Positions 1 through 10,349 of a stretch of 64,000 nucleotides of DNA are shown here, piece by piece. The notes below the pieces were generated by a model that saw only the letters and a list, made by a program, of their open reading frames with translations, was not told where the DNA came from and made no database searches. A program made the position numbers and the translations under genes. Every line of letters starts with the position of its first letter. The first letter of the stretch is position 1. The stretch covers positions 682,001-746,000 of the forward strand of contig JANHCV010000006.1 in the NCBI GenBank assembly GCA_025594325.1. Direction: 5' to 3'. The stretch comes from Blastocladiella emersonii ATCC 22665. Lineage: Eukaryota > Blastocladiomycota > Blastocladiomycetes > Blastocladiales > Blastocladiaceae.

Positions 1-887
1 ACAGCGCCGCGACGAGCGTGATGAACCCGTCGAGGACCACGAGCGGGCCGCCCGCGACCGCCGCCTCGTGCACGACCGTCGCCATGGCCGTGATCTCGAG
101 GTCGCCCGCGCACCGGAGGACTTCGGCCCACTTGGCGGCGGCCGCGGGGCTCGCGTCGAGCGGGGTCGCCGGGATCACGCTGCGCCACGCGGCGAGGACG
201 CGGTCGACCAGCGCGCACTTGGCCGCGTACCGCTCCCCCGAGACGCCCGTGCCCGCGCCCGTGACGTCGGCCGCGGATTTACCGGTGGCGGCGCCGAGGA
301 GGGTGGACGCGACGGCCGTGTTCCCGATGCCCAGCTCGCCGATCCCCAGCACGTCGACGGCGTCGCCGCGCGCGGCCTGCAGCGCCTTGCGGCCGTGCGA
401 CATGGCGAAGCTGAAGGTCACGGGCTCCATGGCGGGGGCCGTGTCCGGGCACGCAGTGCCGTGCGGGAGGAGGCGGAAGTGGTCCACGGTCGCGTAGCTC
501 AGCGGCGAGTCGACGCCCAGGTCCATGACTTTGAGGTCGATGCCGTGCGCGCGGCACAGGCAGCTACAGCGAAGGCGACGTGTTAAACACAGGGAACATG
601 TCACCAAGCAGCGTAACGTACTTGATCGCAGCCCCGCCCTCCGCGACATTGCGCAGCATCTCCCGCGTCACGGCGCGCGGGTACTGGGACGTCTCGTCGC
701 CGAGCCCGTTGTCGGCGGCGAACAGCAGCATGCGCGGGCGGTCGACGTGCGGCGCCACCGTCCCCTGCACCACCATCAGCTTGCTCGCCCACGCCTCGAG
801 CGCGCCCAGCGACCCCGGCGGCTTGGTCTTGCGCAGCAGGTGGTCGGCGGCGGTCGCGCGGGTCACGGTGGGCGGAGGAGGGGTCAT
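1..887 (-). CDS. cobT: Nicotinate-nucleotide:dimethylbenzimidazole phosphoribosyltransferase, CobT (3' end beyond window)
   Basis: CobT transfers phosphoribose from nicotinate mononucleotide to a lower-ligand base such as dimethylbenzimidazole, giving the nucleotide loop of cobalamin. Exon 1 (887-622) carries KTKPPGSLGALE and an AADNGLGDETSQYP segment like the family's HGV/A motif region. A 58-bp intron (621-564, GTACGT...CTGTAG) follows. Exon 2 (563 leftwards) reads LKVMDLGVDSPL, then GIGELGIGNTAVAS and TGAGTGVSGE, the expected order of the base- and substrate-binding loops. The frame is open to the left edge, so only the C-terminus is missing. I chose the ATG at 887; an in-frame ATG at 905 would add six residues. 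No presequence is evident, which suggests the cytosol. An ACGCGTCTC element lies at 1026-1034. CobT is mainly bacterial; codon use and intron here look native. Confidence 0.88.
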
Positions 888-1132
888 GGATGAAGAAGGT
901 TGCATTGGGAGTGTGTGCGAAGGGGAAGAGAGAGAGGAAGCGGCGGGGGGCGAAGCGAGGCGGATCGGGTGCACTCCCTCGTTCCGAAAGAGTCGCCACG
1001 TGGCGTGAACCCCAACGCGCCGCTGACGCGTCTCGCACCCGGCTGCTGTGCCACCATGGCCACCGTGGGGCACATCAACACGGCAAAAGGTAGGTTCGGA
1101 TATATATGAAATCAGTCATCATGCAAACACCC

Positions 1133-3830
1133 TCATGTCTTCTTGAACGGCGAGTTGAACAGGCCCAGCAGCCGCGTGACGTGCCCCGGCTTGACCCCCA
1201 CCTCGCGCGAGCTGTCGCCGCTCCCGCTCCCGCTGCTCCCGCTGCTCCGGAGCGACCCGTTCGAACCCTTGGACGAGGTCGAGCTGAGCTCGGACGGGTG
1301 CATCGGGAACGGCCGCGGCGGGCCCGTGCTTGTCGACGGCGTGGAGGGTGAAGAGGAAGCGGCGGCCGACGAGTCCTTGTTGTTCGCCCGCGCAATCTTC
1401 TTGACGTCCTTGCGCTGCGACGTGCCCTTGGACGGCGACGGCGAGGGCGACGGGACCGACTCGACGGCGGACACCGCGCCAGCCCCCGCGGCCGCCGTCG
1501 TCGAAATTGCACTCGGCAGCACAGGTACCGGCGCGCGCAATGGGACCGCGGGATCGGGCGCCACCGCCGAGGATGACAGCGGAGGCACGGGATCGAGCAG
1601 CGACGCGGGCGGCGGCGTTGTCGTCCCCGTCCGGGTGCGTGCCGCTGCGGCCCCAGCGTCGCCCGTCGTCGCCGTCGTGTCGACCACCGTCTTCTTGTCG
1701 AGGCGGTACGGGCTCGGCGGCTTCGGCGGCGGGAGCGTGCTGCTCGTTCGACGCGGGCTGTCGGGCAGCAGCGACGCGCGGGAGGGTGGGGTCGAGGGGA
1801 GAAGAGTGACAGGGTCGATGGGTGCTGGAGCGGATGCCGTGGGGATCGGAACGGCGGCGGGTGTTGGTGTAGGGGCGCATTCTGGTGGCGGAGACGGGAC
1901 GGCGACGGGGACGGCGGCAAAGCACGCGGCAGCGGGAGGTAGAGAGGCGGCGGCGGCGTCGGATCGTGGTGGAGGCGACGCCGTGGCGGGCGCAGGAGCG
2001 ACGGGAGCAGGTTCTGGAGTAGGCGATGGCGATGGTGGCCTTGGTGCGGCGGATACGGGCGCCGGAGAGGGTAGAGGGACCGTCGCGACGGGTGCTTCCG
2101 CCTCGGCAGCGTCGGGGTTCGAGGACGCCGCAGTGGTGCTCGCAGCCGAGGCGGACGCAGCAGCTGCAGCGGCCGCGGCCGCGGCCGCCGCGTTCGCGTT
2201 GGCAGTCGAATGTCGTGGCGAGAACGAGCGAGTCGTCGCCGGCGCAGATGCCGAGGCAGCGGGCGGCGTCGGCGACGGTGATGCCCTGCGCTCGGGAACC
2301 GGTGCAGCCTTGGCGGCGCCATCGCCCGAAGGCGGCGGCGGCGGTGCGGACAGCGACGTGATATCGGTGCCGAGCCGCGCGTGGTTCTCGACGGCGCGCT
2401 TAGCGGCCGCGTACAGCTTGGGCCCGTCGTCCTCCTCCTGGTCGATGACGTCGAGCACCGACTCGTCCTCGTTGGTACGCGCCTCGACGTCCGCATTCGG
2501 CAGCGCGAGGAGGTGCATGAGCGTGTCCTTGTGCCCCGCGTCGGCCGCGTAGTGGATCGCGGTCCACCCCTGGTCGTCGCGCACGTTCGGGTCCGCGGCG
2601 CGGCCGAGCAGCCACTTGACGGCGTCGAGGTGGCCGTGCGCCGACGCTATGTGTAGCGCCGTGGCGCCGCGCGACGGCTGCACCACGTCGACGTGGTCGA
2701 TCTTGGCCTGGAACATGGTCAGCAGCGGGATGTCGCCCGACTCGGCCGCCGAGAACCATAGAACGGGAACGCAGAACTGCACCCGCTTCTTGGCTTGCGC
2801 GGGCGGGCCCGCGCGCGAACTCAGGTTCTCGGTCGACCGCGACGCAAGGATGCTCCGCGACGGCGGCGCGTTGGTCGAGCTCACCGAGTCCGTGCGCCGC
2901 CCGCGCGTCGGCGTCGACGTCGCGGTGGTCGGCGGAGCGGCGCCCGGTGCCGCGGTGGTGGAGCCAAGCGCGGACTCGGACTGCGTGCGGAACACGTCTA
3001 CGCGTCGTGGAGGTCAGTGTGAGCGAGTGGAGGTCGTATCGCGAGAGAGCGGGAGCTGTACCGTTGCGCAGCGAGGGCGGCGGAGCGCGCAGGAACAGCA
3101 TGCGGGTGACGTCGTCGTCGGTGCAGTCGACGGCCTTGTACTTGCGGTCATTCTTCTTGCCGGCGAGGTTGCTGTGCAGCTCGAGGACGCGGGCGACGAG
3201 CTCGGCCATGCCAAGGAACGAGGCCAGGTGCAGCGTCGTGTTTCCGTTGCCCCACACGGACGTGAGGAAGGTGATGAGCGCGTACTTTGACCCAACGCTC
3301 TCGGCCTCACGCGCCAGGTAGTTGAGGATGTCCAGCGCGATCTCCTCCTCCCCCAGAAAACACGCGACCTGGATCAGGTTGAGCCTTGCCGTCGACGGGC
3401 CCAGCAGCTCGTTGGCGTCGGCCAGGATCTCGGGCTCGTGGAAGTACCGCTTGTCCGCGTTCGGCACCAGGAACGTCGCCAGCACCTGGTCCGCAGCCGC
3501 GCTGCTCGCGTTCTCGAGCAGCGCCTTGACGCCCGCGCGGTCCCCCGCGTTGATGGCGTCCACGAGCGCAGCCGCTAGCAGCTGCACCTCGTCGTCCTCG
3601 CCGCCGCCCGACGACGGGTTGCTCTCGCCCGAGTGCGTCGAGCAGTCGGACAGCGACGACATGGACCGCTCGCGCCGCGCAGGCGCGGTCGTGGTCGTCG
3701 ACGGGGACTCGGTCGCCGGCGCCGATGCGGGAGCAGACACGACGACGGGCTTGACGGGCCGCGGCGGGCCATCGGTGGTGCCCGCAGCCGCCGTGGCCCC
3801 GGGTCGGTCCGGGCCCGAGATGCTCGGCAT
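1133..3830 (-). CDS. Ankyrin-repeat protein with long Ser/Pro/Ala-rich tail
   Basis: Two exons (3830-3062 and 2997-1133) joined over a 64-bp intron (GTACAG...GCGTAG) give about 877 residues. The N-terminal 90 residues are low complexity. Residues about 90-255 look like degenerate helical or ankyrin repeats, including NGNTTLHLASFLGMAELV. Residues about 310-430 hold clearer ankyrin repeats (GATALHIASAHGHLDAVKWL, GWTAIHYAADAGHKDTLMHL). The remaining half is Pro/Ser/Ala-rich with poly-Ala and many Ser-Pro sites, ending in a short basic stretch. No enzymatic domain or membrane segment is visible, so a scaffold or regulatory role is inferred only from the repeats. It starts 423 bp from the oppositely oriented VPS27 gene. 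The ankyrin call is firm; the cellular role is unknown. Confidence 0.8.
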
Positions 3831-4253
3831 GGTGGTGTGTGCGTATGGATGCTTCAGAAGTCGGTGTCACGAGTGCGACAGGTGTGTTGATTACATGGAG
3901 TGAGCAACCGAGGCGGGGGCTCCTCGAATCGGCGGTCGTGGAAGCGGGCAAGGAGAGCGCGCGCGCCGCGACTTTCCCTCGGCCGGGTCGCCACGGTCAT
4001 GGGATGGCGCGCTTCGCCGCTTCGTCTCTCGCCTCGTCTCGCACCGGCGGCGCGCCCGACGCGTCGCGCGACGCGAGGTGCGAGGCAGTCACGTTGCGCG
4101 CGCGGGCCGTCACCTGACGCGCGCCCAGGGACGCGTTCCGCTTTTCGCCTTCGCGTGGCGCGCCACCGACTAGCTTTGGCCCCTCCCGTTCGTGCTCTCG
4201 TAAGCACCATCGACCACAAGAAACGCCACGAAACTCGCCGCACACTGCAACCC
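3831..4253. promoter_or_regulatory. Shared divergent promoter, ankyrin gene / VPS27
   Basis: This 423-bp gap separates two oppositely oriented start codons and holds no convincing coding sequence. It contains ACGCGT at 4059-4064 and 4131-4136, matching the core of the fungal MluI cell-cycle box, and CG-rich short palindromes (GCGTCGCGCGACGC) between them. No TATA box is obvious. Regulation is inferred from motif and position only. Confidence 0.4.
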
Positions 4254-6430
4254 ATGTCATTCCTCTTCTCGTCGCGCTCGCCGTTCGACGAGGCCGTCGG
4301 TACGGGTCGACCCGCGGTGCATCGCGCGATGACCGATGGATGGTGACTCACCCGCCCATCGCACCCACATGAATAGACAAGGCGACGAGCGAGCTCATCC
4401 CGAGCGGGACCGAGGACCTGGCGCTCAACTTTGAGATCTGCGACCAGATCCGCGGCAAACAGGTGCCGGCCAAGGACGCGATGCGGTCGCTCAAGCGGCG
4501 CCTGACGCACGCCAACCCGAACGTGCAGATCCTCGCCCTCAAGCTGACGGACCTGTGCGTCAAGAACGGCGGCGACCACTTCCTGATCGAGGTGGCCACG
4601 GACGAGTTCTCGTCGGCGCTCGTTGGCCTGCTCAGCAACGCCGCGCTCGCGCTCCCCGTGCGCGCCCTGCTGCTGCAGTACTTCCAGTCGTGGGCCCTCG
4701 CCTTCCGCGGCCGCCCGCACCTCGACCCGCTCTACACCACTTACGTGATGCTGCGCAACTCGGGCCGCTTCGCGTTCCCCTCCACCAACGACGAGGACGC
4801 GCTCGCCGGGAAAGCCGTCATGATCGACACCAGCGCCCCGCCCGAGTGGTCCGACTCGCCCGTCTGCGAGCGGTGCCGCACCGCCTTCACCTTCACCAAC
4901 CGCAAGCACCACTGCCGCGCGTGCGGCATGACCTTCTGCGGCGACTGCTCGGCCAAGTCGATCGCCCTCCCGCACTTTGGCGTCGTCGACCCCGTCCGCG
5001 TCTGCGACGGCTGCTTTGCCCGCGGCGGCAAGCCCGCCACGCTCGTCGGCGCCGCTGCAGGCCCGTCGCCCGCTCCCGCGCGCCAGTCGGCTCCCGGTCC
5101 CGCTGCTGCAGCGGTAACGCCGGCGGCCGCGCGGTCGCAGACGGCCATCCGCGAGCAGGAGGAGCTCGACCTCGCTATCGCGCTCTCGCTCGCCGAGGCC
5201 GACGGCGCGACCCGCGGTCAGCCGTCGCACTACGGGTCCGCGTCGCAGGCCCCCGCGTCGCGCTCGACGGCTGCCGCGGCGCAGCCCGCGAAACCCGTGG
5301 TCGAGAAGCGCGTCTCGGCGGCGGCGCCCGCATCCGCGTCCGAGGAGGACGACCCGGACCTTGCCGCCGCCATCTCGGCGTCGCTCGCCGAGCTCAACCT
5401 GCGCAGCGGTAACGTCGGTGCCGGTCGGCCGTACGACGCGGCGGCCGAGGCCTCGGCGCGCGACTACCGCCGCAAGAGCACTACGCCGTCGCTCAAGGGC
5501 CACCCCGCCGCCGAGGCTGCGGCAGCAGCTGCTGCGGCTGCGGCTGCCGCTCAACAGCAGCAGCAGCAGCAGGTCCTCGAGCTCACGGCGACCGAGATGG
5601 AGAACATCGAGTTGTTCGCGTCCATGATGCAGCGTATCGAGGAGCAGGGCCAGGCCTCGGCGATCCTCGGGTCGCGCGAGTACGCGTCGCTGCAGCAGTC
5701 CATGGCGCTCCTCCACCCGAAGCTCACCACCTCGCTGCACGACACGCTCGCCGTGCACCGCCAGCTCGAGGACCTCCACCGCCGCGTCGGCGCCGCCCTC
5801 CGCATGTACGACGAGGCTATCGAGTCTGGGCTCGCCGGCGGACCGCACGCGCCGTCTCAGCCGCCAGCGGCGGCGTTGGGTCCGCCCGCGTACCACGGCG
5901 GCGGTCCGGCTGGGTACCCGCAGCAGCAGCAACCACAGCCGCCGCACATGTACACGGGCGACCAGCACGGGTATCCTGGCCCGCACCCACCGCCGCAGCA
6001 GTACCACGCGCCGACCCCGCCGCCGCAGATGCAGGGCCCGAACGGGTTCCCGCCCGGTCCGCCGCAGCACGCGGGCTACCCGAACGGCGCGCCGATGCCA
6101 CCACCGCCCCAGCAGCAGCCCCAGCAGCAGGCCATGTACCCGCCACCTGGCCCGACGCAGTCCCCGCCGCCGCCGCCCGCGGGCCACTACGCGTACGGGC
6201 CTCCGCCACCTCAGCACCAGCAGAGCTACGCGCCGCCACCTCAACAACAACAGCAGCAGCAGTACGCGTCGCCCCCGCATCACCACCAGCAGCAGGGCGC
6301 GCCGGCCGGGTACGCGCCAGGTCTGCCGCCGCCCATGGTACCGCAAGGCCAGCAGCAGCATCAAATGCCGCCACCGACCCAGCAGGCGCCCGAACCGCCC
6401 AAGGAGGCGGCGCCGTTGATTGAGCTGTAG
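4254..6430 (+). CDS. VPS27: ESCRT-0 subunit Vps27 (VHS-FYVE-UIM)
   Basis: Vps27 recruits ubiquitinated cargo to endosomes and starts ESCRT sorting. Exon 1 (4254-4299) encodes MSFLFSSRSPFDEAV; after a 77-bp intron (4300-4376) exon 2 runs to 6430, about 699 residues in all. The VHS domain fills residues 5-145 (DKATSELIPSG, LALKLTDLCVKNGG). A FYVE zinc finger at about 175-235 has CxxC pairs and the PI3P-binding RKHHCRACG. Two ubiquitin-interacting motifs follow near 273-290 (EELDLAIALSLAEAD) and 335-355. A poly-Ala/poly-Gln run precedes a helical Hse1-binding-like segment (about 415-500), then a Pro/Gln-rich tail ending in the clathrin-box-like LIEL. The domain order matches fungal Vps27. A damaged duplicate of the UIM region lies at 58352-58912. 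Confidence 0.95.
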
Positions 6431-6788
6431 CGCGGGTGATGTGTGAATGGAAATATCATGATTTGGTTTCGCCATGAAGATCGGGGGAGGCCGTGGTTGT
6501 GGTTGGGGGGGGGGGTCAAAAAACGTGATCCGAGCGCTGCACCCGCCGACGCTCAAATCTCGCTCGAACGCCCGCGCCCGTCCCTACTCCCTTAACCCAT
6601 AGCCGACCGGGGTTTGGCACACCAGCGTCCCCGGACTTAGCTTCTTGAAACAGGCGCCGCCGCACCGCACAAAACTCACCTAAGCCTCGCCCCGATTATT
6701 TTTCACCTCGCTGTCGCTCACCGCTGTTCCTCCCTCCCCACCAAAAATGTGGACGCCCAATAACATTCATTGCGCCGTCCGCAATCCA
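6431..6788. other. Convergent intergenic space with G-run
   Basis: This gap lies between the VPS27 stop codon and the 3' end of the decayed gene on the other strand. It contains a run of about 13 G near 6505-6517 and AT-richer stretches (for example near 6460 and 6690) suited to 3' ends. I see no gene here. Confidence 0.5.
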
Positions 6789-7845
6789 CTACAACATCTC
6801 ACAATCATCGACTGACATGAAGATTTCCTTGGGACCGGTGTGGCGGGACAAAGCGTATCGATTCGTCGTCTCCTTGCACATGATCTGCGGGGACAAGTCG
6901 CCGTCGTGACCCTTGTAGCTGATGATCGTGAGGAAGACCACGGACGGCTTGATCGAGTTGGAGTTCTCGGCGGGCGTGGCCGTGGGGAGCGGCGTCTCGC
7001 CCACATACGGCTAGCGACGGCGACCTTGGGGGCGGGGAGCGCATGTTCTTGTGCGCGGGCCGTTGCCTTGGCGTACCGTCGAGGGCATCGGCTTGATGAG
7101 GCGGTCGGTGAAGCTGAGGACGCCGTCGCCGACCTCGAACGTGAGCTTGCACACGCCGCCGCCTGGGTCCTTCTCTCGATCGCCGTCTTGCCGGCCTTCG
7201 TCGCGCGTCTCGGCCGACAGCGTGGGCCCTGTGTCGATCGGCTCGCGTCAGTGCATGTCGCGCGGGCCCAGTGTAGTGAGCTGACGCACCGTGTTCTTCT
7301 TCGTCGTCTGAACCAGCCATGTTGGCCATGTCGCGGACGTCGCCGTCGTCGAAACCCGCCGCACCGTCCTGCGAGAAGGGTGCGCCGGCGGCGCTAGCAC
7401 CGGGACCTTCATCAGCAACGGCCGCGTCAGGCGGTCCAGACCGCGCGCGCGCCGCAGTGGCCCAGTGCTCCCTGCGGGCCTCGAGGTCGGCGGCCTGGCC
7501 TCTTTCTCGTCGTCGTCATTGCCAGATCTCTCCTCGCCGTCGCTATAGGGATCAGAGTCCGACGGCGAGACGGGGCGAGCAGGAGCAGGTTGGACGGCGA
7601 GAGCCGCGGCCGCGGACGACGAAGGTGCATGCGAGTCGACGCAGCGACACTTGCCCGGCGCAGGTGGCGGGTCCGATGGCGTAGACGGTGGCGAGGCGAG
7701 TGGCGACGGTGTCGCGGGGACGCGAGGAGCAGCGAGGTGGGACGGCAGCGGGTCCCGCGCGAGCGCGTACTCACGGGCCCCAGCTCGGCGTAGGCCGTCT
7801 TGTTGATAACATGATATGTTGTTGATGGTGGTTGAGGTCGCTCTT
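6789..7845 (-). pseudogene. Multi-exon gene of unknown function, apparently frameshifted
   Basis: Three consecutive exon-like blocks read well on the minus strand: up to 7290, 7228-7077 and 7010-6789, with introns 7289-7229 (GTGCGT...CACAG) and 7076-7011 (GTACGC...GCTAG). The product has an acidic stretch (SDDEEEHG), then VCKLTFEVGDGVLSFTDRLI, then SVVFLTIISYKGHDGDLSPQ and ends SVDDCEML. Upstream, the acidic exon (SDSDPYSDGEERSGND) reads into the next block only if about two bases are skipped near 7500. A further exon near 7775-7812 (NKTAYAELGP followed by GTGAGT) lacks an in-frame ATG, although an ATG lies one base out of frame at 7813. Two independent frame breaks suggest a pseudogene or sequence errors. 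The C-terminal part faintly recalls the kleisin winged helix (Brn1 type), too weakly to name. Confidence 0.4.
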
Positions 7846-9235
7846 TGCAAGAAGAGTGAGGAAGTTGAGGGGGAGACGGCGGCGAGGCCGCTCGGCGGAC
7901 GGCGGGCTGGGTGGCGGGGCGGGGACGGCTTGGGACACCGCTGTCCAATCCCGATTTCAGCGGGTCCGATCGGGTTTTCCGCGGTTTTCTCGCTCCCCCC
8001 GCAAGCCACAAACCCAGTCTCAAGCTTATCGGATAGAGCGCAACGAGGCGCACACGTGGGTGCCAGTCGTGTCGCGATGTCTCGCACCTGGCTGGAGAAC
8101 GGGGCGATCTTGGCTCCGAAACGCGTGGACCCGAGCGTCTTACGACTCCCACGCCCTCAGTTTTCAACTCCACATCTTTTAACTTCACACAGTGGTGGCA
8201 GTCTACGCATAGTGCGTCCACGAAAAGTTTGAACCGGATTCATGCAAAGGTGTTGTCAGGGCGGGCGCTCGCGCGAAGTTCATAACTTTGGCGGCGCCTC
8301 CCAGCTCAGCCGTTAGGCGGTGCGCCACGCTAAAAATCTCGGGCCCTAACAGTATCGATAGCTACAATTTTGCTGAGCAAAGTTTCGAGAGTGTAGAGTA
8401 AAAAGTGGTGGAGATATGAGGGGTGGGGTGAGGGACACCAGTGTGCCATGGTCGTCTATGGGTTAAGACATCATAAGCAACGCATCTAACTCTACGCAAT
8501 CGCTCCGGCATCGGCTTCTTGACATCAGCGAACAAGGCGGCGCCCGCCGCCGCCCGGGTCGCTGCGCTGCAGCCTCGGGTCGCTCACACATCTTGCAACT
8601 CAAACTGTGCTCGGCCGGGATCAAAGTATTGGATGCGGTAACTTGTCGCGCGCCAAAATCCCTATCGCGCGGATACGCACAACTGTCTGTCCTACAACAC
8701 ACTTCACTCGAGTGGCCAGTCAAAAGGCAAAGGCAATCAGGGCGAGGTGCAGGTACCTCCGCCGCGTGCTTACAGCCCGCCGGACCGCCTCGGCCCGATC
8801 CGCCGAGCTTGATGGCGGTCATGCACGGCATCAAGGTAAGTGCGCGCTTCCGCCCTACTACTTTCCTCCGCCAGTCGGCAATCTTACTCACTGATCTGTT
8901 GTCATTGGTCTAGGCCGCGCGATCCTGCGAGACAGATGGGCCTGACCGCTCAGCGACAATGCGACTGGTACCACTCGAAAAAAGAACTTCTCGCGGCGCT
9001 CGTGGTGGTGGGCGTCGCTCGCGCCCGTGCCGTGAAAAACTGCGCGCCACTGGCGCGAGCGACGCCCTTCAACTGGTCGTTCACCACGGGCGCCGCTCGC
9101 AAGATGCATGTTCGAGTGAGCCACGCCGTCGCTGTTGCTGGACCTGTGAACCTTGCTGAGTTAGCGGGGGGACGAGCGCGGAGAATGATGGGGGACAAGA
9201 TGGAGAGGAAACAAGAGGAAACAGGAGGGTGAGGA
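7846..9235. other. Accessory intergenic DNA without supported genes
   Basis: Only short ORFs overlapping on both strands occur here. None shows a recognisable domain or the strong third-position G/C preference of the genes nearby. Base composition is lower in GC between about 8200 and 8480. I see nothing that I can annotate as a gene. Confidence 0.4.
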
Positions 9236-9305
9236 GGCCGCACACACCTGTATGATCCGGAAACGTGAGCTAAAGAGAGCTCACGTCCGCGGCGGGGGTG
9301 CGGCC
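9236..9305. repeat. Nested inverted repeat (hairpin)
   Basis: The outer arms GGCCGCAC (9236-9243) and GTGCGGCC (9298-9305) pair perfectly. Inside them a second perfect pair, CGTGAGCT (9264-9271) and AGCTCACG (9278-9285), closes a six-base loop. Related AGCTCACGT words occur at about 10537, 12602 and 33878, also in non-coding DNA. This could be a transposon end, an extruding hairpin or chance in GC-rich DNA. Confidence 0.6.
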
Positions 9306-10076
9306 ACCTTTTGAGGGCGACAAGGAGCGGGCGGCGAGCCGCCGGCTGCGGCCGGGCGCGGACGCCCGCGTTCGCGGCGGTGAGAAATGTAGCGCGATCA
9401 GCGGCACGCGCGCGCGCGTGACCCGAGCATCACGCGCGTCGCGCGACAGCTGGGGATGTGATCGTTGGTTGTGATCGTCGTCAACACGAGGTCGATTTCA
9501 TTGTTCGATTCGCTGGTTTTCATCAAACAACGGCTGGATGAGGTTTAAGCCAAGTTGAGGAATCGTAACCATGGGTCGTTTGGTACTTTCTCACGCGGAG
9601 TTTGACGACGGTGCTTGCTGGTCTTCACGCGCGAGCAGCGGCGGATGGGACGGCGTTGTACCGCTTGACCAGCCCACGCAAAAGTTGGGTAGTGAATCAA
9701 ATCGTGCAACCAACGATATTTCCGAGTCGCTTGACAAAGTCGGCCCCAATCGAGGTTTTCCAACGTCTTCAGAAGGTAACGTGAGTGGCGCGCCGCGTCG
9801 CGTCGCCGTCGCGTCATGTTTCAGGTTTGCTACTCGACCGCCGCTCGACTACGACCTTTCCCAAGAGATCCGAACGTTCCTACAGTAACCAACGGTTACG
9901 TTTGGCCCTAAGCATGTAGATCTTGTTTTGTTCGGAACGCAACTAGCCGGGTGACATGCACGATCGTTGGATTTACTTCACAGCTGCCTGAACCCGCCTC
10001 CGAGAGACGTTCGCGGGCCAAGACAACATCTTAGGAGCAATAAATTGTGAAATTGAAAGTCCCGACAGTAAACGAC
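9306..10076. other. Accessory DNA without supported genes
   Basis: Overlapping ORFs of about 90-105 codons lie on both strands around 9545-9888. Neither has a domain or biased codon use, so I do not call them. From about 9900 to 10076 the DNA is AT-richer and probably forms the 3' flank of the truncated family member on the minus strand. Confidence 0.4.
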
Positions 10077-10349
10077 TCAATCGGCTTCGCGATCACCAGC
10101 AATCTCGTCGTCAAACGTTGGAGGATACTGGGCGATTCCGGTGTTGCGCGCATGCAACTCAGCAACATCATACACGAAGGCGATAATGTCTCGCTTCACT
10201 CGTGCCACACCACCTAAGATTTCGACCTTCGTGCTCTTCACGAACCGCTCGACATCCGTTGCCTCGCCAAGAAGTGTGATGGCGAGGGCGATTGTGGCGA
10301 AGGGAGACAAGACGCCAAAGTCCATCCTCTCTGATCGCGGTTCATACAT
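10077..10349 (-). pseudogene. Unknown family (MLTS family), copy A, C-terminal fragment
   Basis: From an ATG at 10349 to TGA at 10077 the minus strand encodes about 90 residues. They contain FGVLSPFATIALAITLLGEA and VYDVAELHARNTGIAQYPP, closely matching the last third of the intact member at 59333-60019 (FLSPFATVAHAVALLGDV, FEFAEMRARKTGIADYPP). Nothing upstream resembles the N-terminal two thirds of the family; the frame runs to 10475 but the sequence is unrelated. It is either a 5'-truncated copy or a short domain-only gene. The reading frame is intact over the homologous part. Function is unknown. Confidence 0.55.

Noticed and set aside
68-586. Long plus-strand ORFs opposite CobT
   Set aside because: They are antisense shadows in GC-rich DNA; the minus strand carries clear CobT motifs across an intron.
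6505-6517. G-run as G-quadruplex regulatory site
   Set aside because: A single homopolymer run without the spaced G-tracts needed to argue for a quadruplex; could be slippage.
3854-6556. 900-codon minus-strand ORF opposite VPS27
   Set aside because: Arg/Leu/Gly-rich composition without domains; it is the complement of the Pro/Gln-rich VPS27 coding sequence.
9545-9888. Overlapping ORFs of about 90-105 codons on both strands
   Set aside because: No domain, no third-position GC bias and no conserved partner elsewhere in the window.
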